Of a stretch of DNA of 10,839 bases, positions 6,784 through 10,839 are shown piece by piece. The notes below the pieces were generated by a model. The model did no database searches and was not told the DNA's origin. It saw only the letters and a program-made list of their open reading frames with translations. Numbering within the stretch: position 1 is the first letter of the stretch; the number at the start of each line of letters is the position of its first letter. Origin of the DNA: Gemmatimonadota bacterium (GTDB taxonomy: Bacteria > Gemmatimonadota > Gemmatimonadetes > Longimicrobiales > UBA6960); contig JAHWKH010000043.1 of the NCBI GenBank assembly GCA_019347995.1, positions 1 through 10,839 of the forward strand, given 5' to 3'. A program made the position numbers and the translations under genes.

Positions 6784-8418
6784 TCAGCCTCCCGCCGGGG
6801 GGATGTCGCGGCTCCACAGGGTCCGGCCCTCCACGTCGCGGATGGCCGCGGTGAGGACCCGGGTGGACGGGTCGACGTCCAGCGTGCCGAAGAACTGGAG
6901 GCCGGCGCTGGGCGGCCGGTTGGGCTCGACCCCGTCGCCGACGCTGCTGAAGACCACCTCCGGGCCGAAGGTCGGGTCGAGGGCGTTGGGTCCGAACGTG
7001 CCCGCGTGCATGGGGCCGCCCACCAGTTCCCAGAACGGATCGAAGTCCGTGAACGAGGCCCGCTCCGGGGAATAGTGGTGCGCCGCCGCGTAGTGCACGT
7101 CGGCGGTGATCCACACCGTGTCGCGGATGCCCTCGCGCTTCATGAAGCTCAGCAGCCCGGCCAGCTCGAGCTCGCGGCCCAGGGGCGCCCCCTCCCGCGC
7201 GTTGGCCCACGCCTCGTAGGTGCGCTCTCCGTCGCGCGGGAAGTCGGGGACCACCAGGCCGATGGGCATGTCGCAGGCGATGACCTTCCAGGCCGCCCGG
7301 CTCGAGCGCAGCGCGTCCTCGAGCCACGCCATCTGGGCCTCTCCCATCATGACGGTCCCGGGCCCCTGGCTCGCCTGCCGGTTGGGCGTGTTGGGGCCCC
7401 GGTAGCTGCGCAGGTCCAGGACGAAGACCTCGACCAGGGGCCCGTGGGCGAAGCGCCGGTAGATGCGCTCCGGGTCGCCGGGGCTGCGCCGCAGGGGCAC
7501 GAACTCGAAGAGGGCCTGCCGGGCCCGGGCCGCCAGGAGCGAGGCGCTCTTCACCGCGTAGCGATCGTCACGGTCGAGCTGGAGCCCGGGGAACCAGTTG
7601 TTCACCACCTCGTGGTCGTCCCACTGGGCGACGAGGGGCACCGAGGCGTGGAAGGCGCGGGCGTTCGCGTCCAGGAGGTTGTAGGCGAAGTTGCCACGGA
7701 ACTCGTCGAGGGTCTCCGCCACCTTCGACTTGGCCTCGGTGACCAGGTTCCGCCACACCGTGCCGTCGTCCAGCGGCACCTCCGCCTCCAGCGGCTGGTC
7801 GGCGTAGACGATGTCGCCCGAGTGGACGAAGACGTCGGGCTCGGTCCGGCGGATGGCGTCGAAGATGCGCATGCCGCCCCGGCGCTCGTCGATGCCCCAG
7901 CCTTGGCCCACCACGTCGCCGCCCCACGCCAGCCGGACCCGCCGCGTCGGCGCCGCGCCCACGGGCGGCGGGGTGCGGAAGCGGCCCTCGGCGGGCTCGC
8001 TGAAGGTGCCGGGATGGGCGAGGCTCTCGAAGCGGACCCGGTAGACGATCTGCTCTCCGGCGGGGAGGCCGCGCAGGTCCACGGCGGCCGTGAACGCCCC
8101 CTCCTCCAGGGCGGCGGGGCCCCGCACCGTGCGCGCGTCGGCGAAGCGGTCGTCGGTGGCCCATTCCACCCACATGCGGCCGGGGCGGTCGGTGCGGCTC
8201 CACACGACCCCGCGGCCGGACGTGACGTCGCCGCTCTGGACCCCGCTGGGGAGGAGCGGACGGAGCTTCTGCGACGGCACCACGGCGGGCGCTCCGTCGG
8301 ACGGTGTCCAGAGGCCGGAGCCGCCGCCAGCGACGCCGGAGCGGCCGCCCAAGAGGCCGGCGCCGGCCGCCAGGGAGGCGCCCAGGAAGCCGCGGCGGGA
8401 GAGGCGTCGGGAGGACAT
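6784..8418 (-). CDS. phoD: PhoD-family alkaline phosphatase/phosphodiesterase, Tat-exported
   Basis: This 544-residue metallophosphoesterase releases phosphate from mono- and diesters outside the cytoplasm; family members use Fe and Ca. A twin-arginine leader (SRRGFLG, residues 7-13, then a hydrophobic Ala/Gly run) fits the Tat export known for PhoD. Residues about 57-150 are the N-terminal PhoD_N beta domain (SGVQSGDVTSGRGVVWSR). The catalytic core shows its metal-binding motifs in order: LAWGGD (163-168), VHSGDIVYAD (198-207), AQWDDHEVVNNW (264-275) and WITADVHY (436-443). The length is normal and all core motifs are intact. The CAT complement at 8416-8418 was chosen because it places the RR motif correctly; no clear Shine-Dalgarno precedes it. 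It is convergent with susD and divergent from the aldehyde dehydrogenase. No convincing Pho-box was identified. Confidence 0.93.
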   Translation of the reverse strand: MSSRRLSRRGFLGASLAAGAGLLGGRSGVAGGGSGLWTPSDGAPAVVPSQKLRPLLPSGVQSGDVTSGRGVVWSRTDRPGRMWVEWATDDRFADARTVRGPAALEEGAFTAAVDLRGLPAGEQIVYRVRFESLAHPGTFSEPAEGRFRTPPPVGAAPTRRVRLAWGGDVVGQGWGIDERRGGMRIFDAIRRTEPDVFVHSGDIVYADQPLEAEVPLDDGTVWRNLVTEAKSKVAETLDEFRGNFAYNLLDANARAFHASVPLVAQWDDHEVVNNWFPGLQLDRDDRYAVKSASLLAARARQALFEFVPLRRSPGDPERIYRRFAHGPLVEVFVLDLRSYRGPNTPNRQASQGPGTVMMGEAQMAWLEDALRSSRAAWKVIACDMPIGLVVPDFPRDGERTYEAWANAREGAPLGRELELAGLLSFMKREGIRDTVWITADVHYAAAHHYSPERASFTDFDPFWELVGGPMHAGTFGPNALDPTFGPEVVFSSVGDGVEPNRPPSAGLQFFGTLDVDPSTRVLTAAIRDVEGRTLWSRDIPPAGG

Positions 8419-8523
8419 GGCGGCGGGGTTCGGGAGGAGGGCCGGGGCGTTCTCGCGCCCCGTGCCGGGGCGGGTTGGATGATGTATACTGAGCCTCCCC
8501 GACGCCAGCAAACGAGGAGCTCC
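8419..8523. promoter_or_regulatory. Divergent promoter region of phoD-like and aldehyde dehydrogenase genes
   Basis: These 105 bases lie between divergent starts. TATACT at 8485-8490 is a good -10 word for the dehydrogenase, though no convincing -35 lies 16-18 bases upstream. It contains the palindrome GTATAC (8484-8489), so the minus strand reads TATACA at the same place, and one element could serve both directions. GAGGAG at 8514-8519, 4 bases before the ATG at 8524, is the dehydrogenase ribosome site. Confidence 0.45.
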
Positions 8524-9963
8524 ATGAGCGGCCGTACCATCTTCATCGGAGGCGACTGGCGGACGTCCGCCAGCGAGGAGACGATCCCGGTGGTGAACCC
8601 CAGCACCGGCGAGACCTTCAGCCAGCTCTCCCGGGGCGGGGCCGGGGAGGTCGACGAGGCCGTGCGGGCGGCGCGACGGGCCTTCGAGGGTTTGTGGTCG
8701 CGCACCTCGCCGGTGGAGCGGGGGCGCATCCTCTCGCGGCTGGCAGGGTTGATCTCCGACCATCACGAGGAGCTCTCCCTCCTCGAGTGCCGCGACGTGG
8801 GCAAGCCGCTGGGACAGGCACGTCGCGACATCACGGCGTGCGCCCGCTACTGCGAGTTCTACGGGGGCGCCGCCGACAAGCTCCACGGCGAGACGCTGCC
8901 CTACGAGCCGGGCTACACGGTGCTGGCGCTGCGCGAGCCCTTCGGCGTCACCGGGCACATCATCCCCTGGAACTACCCGGCCCAGATGTTCGGCCGCTCG
9001 GTGATCGCGTCGCTGGCGGCCGGCAACGCCGCCGTGGTGAAGCCGGGCGAGGACGCCTGCCTGAGCATCCTGCGCATGGCCGCGCTGGCCATGGACGCGG
9101 GGCTGCCCGCCGGCGTCTTCAACGTGGTCACCGGCTACGGGGAGGAGGCCGGCGCGGCGCTGGCGGGCCACCCCGACGTGGACCACATCTCCTTCACGGG
9201 CTCGCCGGCCACGGGGACGCGGGTCCAGCAGGCGGCGGCGGTGCACAACCGGCCCGCCACCATGGAGCTGGGCGGCAAATCGCCCCAGGTCGTCTTCGCC
9301 GACGCGGACCTGGAGGCCGCGCTGCCGCTGCTCCACAACGCCGTCATCCAGAACGCGGGACAGACCTGCTCGGCCGGCAGCCGCCTGCTGGTGGAGCGCG
9401 ACCGCTTCGACGAGGTGGTGGACGCCCTCTCCGAACGCTTCCGGGCCACCCGGGTCGGCCCCGCCGAGGAGGATCCGGACTGCGGGCCGCTCATCTCGGC
9501 CAGGCAGGCCGAGCGCGTGCGTGCCTTCGTGGCCCGCGCCGAGGCCCAGGACGTGCCGCTGGCGGCCCGGGCCAACGGGGGCGCCGAGGAGTCCGGGGGC
9601 GGGTTCTACGTGAGCCCGCGGCTGTTCGCGCCCGTGGACCCGGAGCACGAGCTGTCGCGCCAGGAGGTGTTCGGGCCCGTCCTGGTGGCCACGCCCTTCG
9701 AGGACGAGGCGGAGGCCGTGCGCCTGGCCAACGACACCGAGTACGGGCTGGTGGCCGGCCTGTGGACCCGCGACGGGGGCCGCCAGCTGCGCGTGTCGAA
9801 GGCGCTCCGCAGCGGACAGGTGTTCGTGAACTGCTACGGCGCCGGCGGCGGGGTCGAGCTGCCCTTCGGCGGCGTGAAGCGCTCGGGTCACGGAAGGGAG
9901 AAGGGCATGGAGGGCCTCAAGAGCTTCACGCAGATCAAGACCGTCGCCCTGCACCACGGATGA
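8524..9963 (+). CDS. NAD(P)-dependent aldehyde dehydrogenase
   Basis: This enzyme oxidises an aldehyde to its carboxylate in the cytoplasm using NAD(P); the actual aldehyde is unknown. All 479 residues are collinear with the family (usual length about 480-500), with no signal peptide. Conserved landmarks are IPWNYP (147-152, oxyanion-hole Asn150), VVKPGE (171-176, cofactor-binding Lys173), FTGSPATG (224-231, the nucleotide loop), MELGGKSP (247-254, general base Glu248), GQTCSAGSR (279-287, nucleophile Cys282) and EVFGPV (381-386). YGAGGGVELPFGGVKRSGHGRE (438-459) is typical of betaine-, aminobutyr- and aliphatic-aldehyde subgroups, which I cannot separate by reading. The start at 8524 is supported by the GAGGAG site and by FIGGDW at residues 7-12. 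The stop overlaps the start of the next gene. Confidence 0.93.
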   Translation: MSGRTIFIGGDWRTSASEETIPVVNPSTGETFSQLSRGGAGEVDEAVRAARRAFEGLWSRTSPVERGRILSRLAGLISDHHEELSLLECRDVGKPLGQARRDITACARYCEFYGGAADKLHGETLPYEPGYTVLALREPFGVTGHIIPWNYPAQMFGRSVIASLAAGNAAVVKPGEDACLSILRMAALAMDAGLPAGVFNVVTGYGEEAGAALAGHPDVDHISFTGSPATGTRVQQAAAVHNRPATMELGGKSPQVVFADADLEAALPLLHNAVIQNAGQTCSAGSRLLVERDRFDEVVDALSERFRATRVGPAEEDPDCGPLISARQAERVRAFVARAEAQDVPLAARANGGAEESGGGFYVSPRLFAPVDPEHELSRQEVFGPVLVATPFEDEAEAVRLANDTEYGLVAGLWTRDGGRQLRVSKALRSGQVFVNCYGAGGGVELPFGGVKRSGHGREKGMEGLKSFTQIKTVALHHG

Positions 9964-10643
9964 GGGGGCGCTTCCGCGGCGCTTCGCTCGCGGCCCTCCT
10001 CCTGGCGATTGCGGCGCCGGCGGCGCCGCCGGCCGCCTCCGCCCAGGCCGCCCGCCCCGCCGACCACGTGGTGCTCGTCTCGGTGGACGGGCTGCGGCCC
10101 GGGTTCTACCTGGAGGAGCGCTGGCCCGCCCCCATGATGCAGCGCATGGCCCGCGAGGGCGCCCACGCCCGCAAGGTGCGCGGCGTCACGCCCACCGTGA
10201 CCTATCCGTCGCACACCACCCTGGTCACCGGCGCGCTGCCCGCCCGCCACGGCATCCCGCACAACCGGCCCTTCGAGCCCGGCGGCCCCACCGGGCTGTG
10301 GTACATGGAGAGCGACAGCGTGCGCGTGCCCGCCCTGTGGGACGCGGTGCGGGCGTCGGGAGGCACGTCGGCGGGCATCTCCTGGCCGGTGAGCGCCGGC
10401 GCGGCCATCGACTACAACATCCCCGAGTTCTGGTCGGTGTCCGGGCGCGAGGGCGACCTCACCGGACCGGCGGCCCACGCCGCCGCGCTGCGCAGCCGGA
10501 CCACGCCGCCGGGGCTGCTGGAGGAGATCGAGGACGCCGCGCTGGGGGCCTTCCCCGCCTTCTACTGGGGGAGCAACCGGTCCCGGGAGGACGCCGTGGG
10601 CGCAATGGCGGGCCACCTCCTCGAGCGGCACCGGCCGACGCTC
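9960..10643 (+). CDS. Type I phosphodiesterase/nucleotide pyrophosphatase family protein, 3' truncated
   Basis: This alkaline-phosphatase-superfamily hydrolase of the ENPP type cleaves phosphodiesters or pyrophosphates in the periplasm. The ATG overlaps the dehydrogenase stop (ATGA, 9960-9963), so translation is probably coupled. Residues 1-29 are a Sec leader (ending ASAQA). Mature features are VSVDGLRPG (40-48, metal ligand Asp43), TVTYPSHTTLVTG (79-91, likely nucleophile Thr81 just before the Tyr-Pro) and ARHGIPHN (95-102). Family similarity holds to LERHRPTL (221-228), where the next residues should be a LLLVHL..TDHAQH-type segment supplying further metal ligands. Instead the sequence reads GVVRTVRNG and then Cys-rich nonsense to a stop at 10796. 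The second half of the metal site is missing, so the protein as assembled would be inactive. Confidence 0.85.
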
Positions 10644-10692
10644 GGCGTCGTGAGGACGGTGCGCAACGGGCCGGACCTACAGTTTGCAGGCC
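10644..10692. other. Chimeric junction 3: phosphodiesterase to lower-GC sequence
   Basis: Phosphodiesterase similarity stops at 10643 and a different gene begins at 10693. Composition changes inside this stretch: about 60% GC by eye count from 10676 to the end, against visibly higher GC before it. I cannot see which exact base is the join or whether a shared word exists here. Confidence 0.5.
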
Positions 10693-10839
10693 ATGTCCAA
10701 TATGACCCCGAGTCTTGCGGCAATCTGCGCACACACCTCCTCCGTCGTCCTTCCTGTTGTGGGGCCTGCCCTTGTGCTGATCGTTGCCTGGCGTGACCAG
10801 TACGTTCGGGAGCACAGCGCAATCGCCCTGTTGTTCTCC
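10693..10839 (+). CDS. Probable DUF4870-type small membrane protein, 5' part only
   Basis: The frame is open from ATG 10693 to the window edge (49 codons), with an in-frame TGA upstream at 10651. The protein has a hydrophobic segment, VVLPVVGPALVLIVAW (residues 18-33), followed by RDQYVREHSAIALLFS. That arrangement, a short N-terminal helix preceded by an AxxAH-type stretch (LAAICAH) and then a polar VREHA-like motif, resembles DUF4870 membrane proteins, whose function is unknown. A second ATG at 10702 is an alternative start; neither has a clear Shine-Dalgarno. Codon choice differs from the rest of the window, with many T-ending codons (AAT, AGT, CTT, CCT, GTT), which supports a different genomic origin. 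The identification rests on few residues. Confidence 0.5.
   Translation, partial: MSNMTPSLAAICAHTSSVVLPVVGPALVLIVAWRDQYVREHSAIALLFS

Noticed and set aside
7006..8523. A long N-terminal extension of the aldehyde dehydrogenase frame
   Set aside because: It lies antisense to the intact PhoD gene and has no domain content. The GAGGAG site at 8514-8519 and family N-terminus fix the start at 8524.
10019..10030. Perfect 12-base palindrome GGCGGCGCCGCC as an operator or hairpin
   Set aside because: It lies inside the Ala/Pro-rich signal peptide of the phosphodiesterase, where GCC/GCG runs produce such palindromes by composition.
8524..10643. Phosphonate breakdown pair (phosphonoacetaldehyde dehydrogenase plus phosphonoacetate hydrolase)
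   Set aside because: The hydrolase of that pathway also belongs to the alkaline phosphatase superfamily but acts in the cytoplasm. This protein has a Sec leader and ENPP-type motifs, and no other phn gene is present.
1..10839. CRISPR array, tRNA or rRNA gene, insertion sequence or defence system
   Set aside because: Reading both strands showed no regular repeat-spacer pattern, no tRNA arms, no transposase or terminal inverted repeats, and no defence-family motifs.

Overview
This GC-rich window carries a recognisable accessory segment that looks like Gemmatimonadota. The pointers are a SusC/RagA-type TonB transporter with an N-terminal carboxypeptidase-regulatory-like domain, paired with a short SusD/RagB lipoprotein, together with several Tat- or Sec-exported enzymes and a Shine-Dalgarno-using, high-GC genome. 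Bacteroidota have the same transporter pairs but rarely this base composition. The phylum call is an inference from sequence style.

Layout, left to right. A 65-residue, extremely charged small protein (2-199, minus) is divergent from a Tat-exported class V aminotransferase-fold enzyme (285 to about 1520, plus). The aminotransferase loses only its last few residues. The same open frame then runs into an internal piece of phenylalanyl-tRNA synthetase beta chain, PheT (about 1500-1721). That in turn abuts, head-on, the broken 3' side of a minus-strand P1-family (S58/DmpA-like) peptidase (about 1701-2206). From there the segment reads normally: a divergent promoter region (2207-2393), susC-like (2394-5315), susD-like (5328-6767), a convergent PhoD-type phosphatase/phosphodiesterase (6784-8418, minus), a divergent promoter region (8419-8523), an NAD(P)-dependent aldehyde dehydrogenase (8524-9963), and a type I phosphodiesterase/nucleotide pyrophosphatase family protein translationally coupled to it (from 9960). 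The last of these stops resembling its family at about 10643. The final about 165 bases have clearly lower GC (about 60% by eye count) and hold the start of a different gene, probably a DUF4870-type small membrane protein (10693 to the window end).

The most notable result is therefore not a new system but three places where unrelated genes are spliced together. At two of them the two families appear to share a conserved word of about 21 bases: TLDDVER-coding at 1500-1520, and a word at 1701-1721 that codes ASGRFEK on plus and FSKRPDA on minus. An essential housekeeping gene fragment of about 220 bases, roughly one short read long, sits between two such words. That is the signature expected of a short-word assembly misjoin or an amplification chimera. 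A real rearrangement is possible but less likely. Conclusions about gene order across 1500-1721 and across 10643-10692 should not be trusted. The block from about 1722 to 10643 is internally coherent.

Functionally, that block describes an envelope-facing nutrient module. SusC/SusD would bind and import a substrate across the outer membrane, and three exported hydrolases (P1 peptidase, PhoD, phosphodiesterase) would act outside the cytoplasm. Nothing in the sequence fixes the imported substrate.
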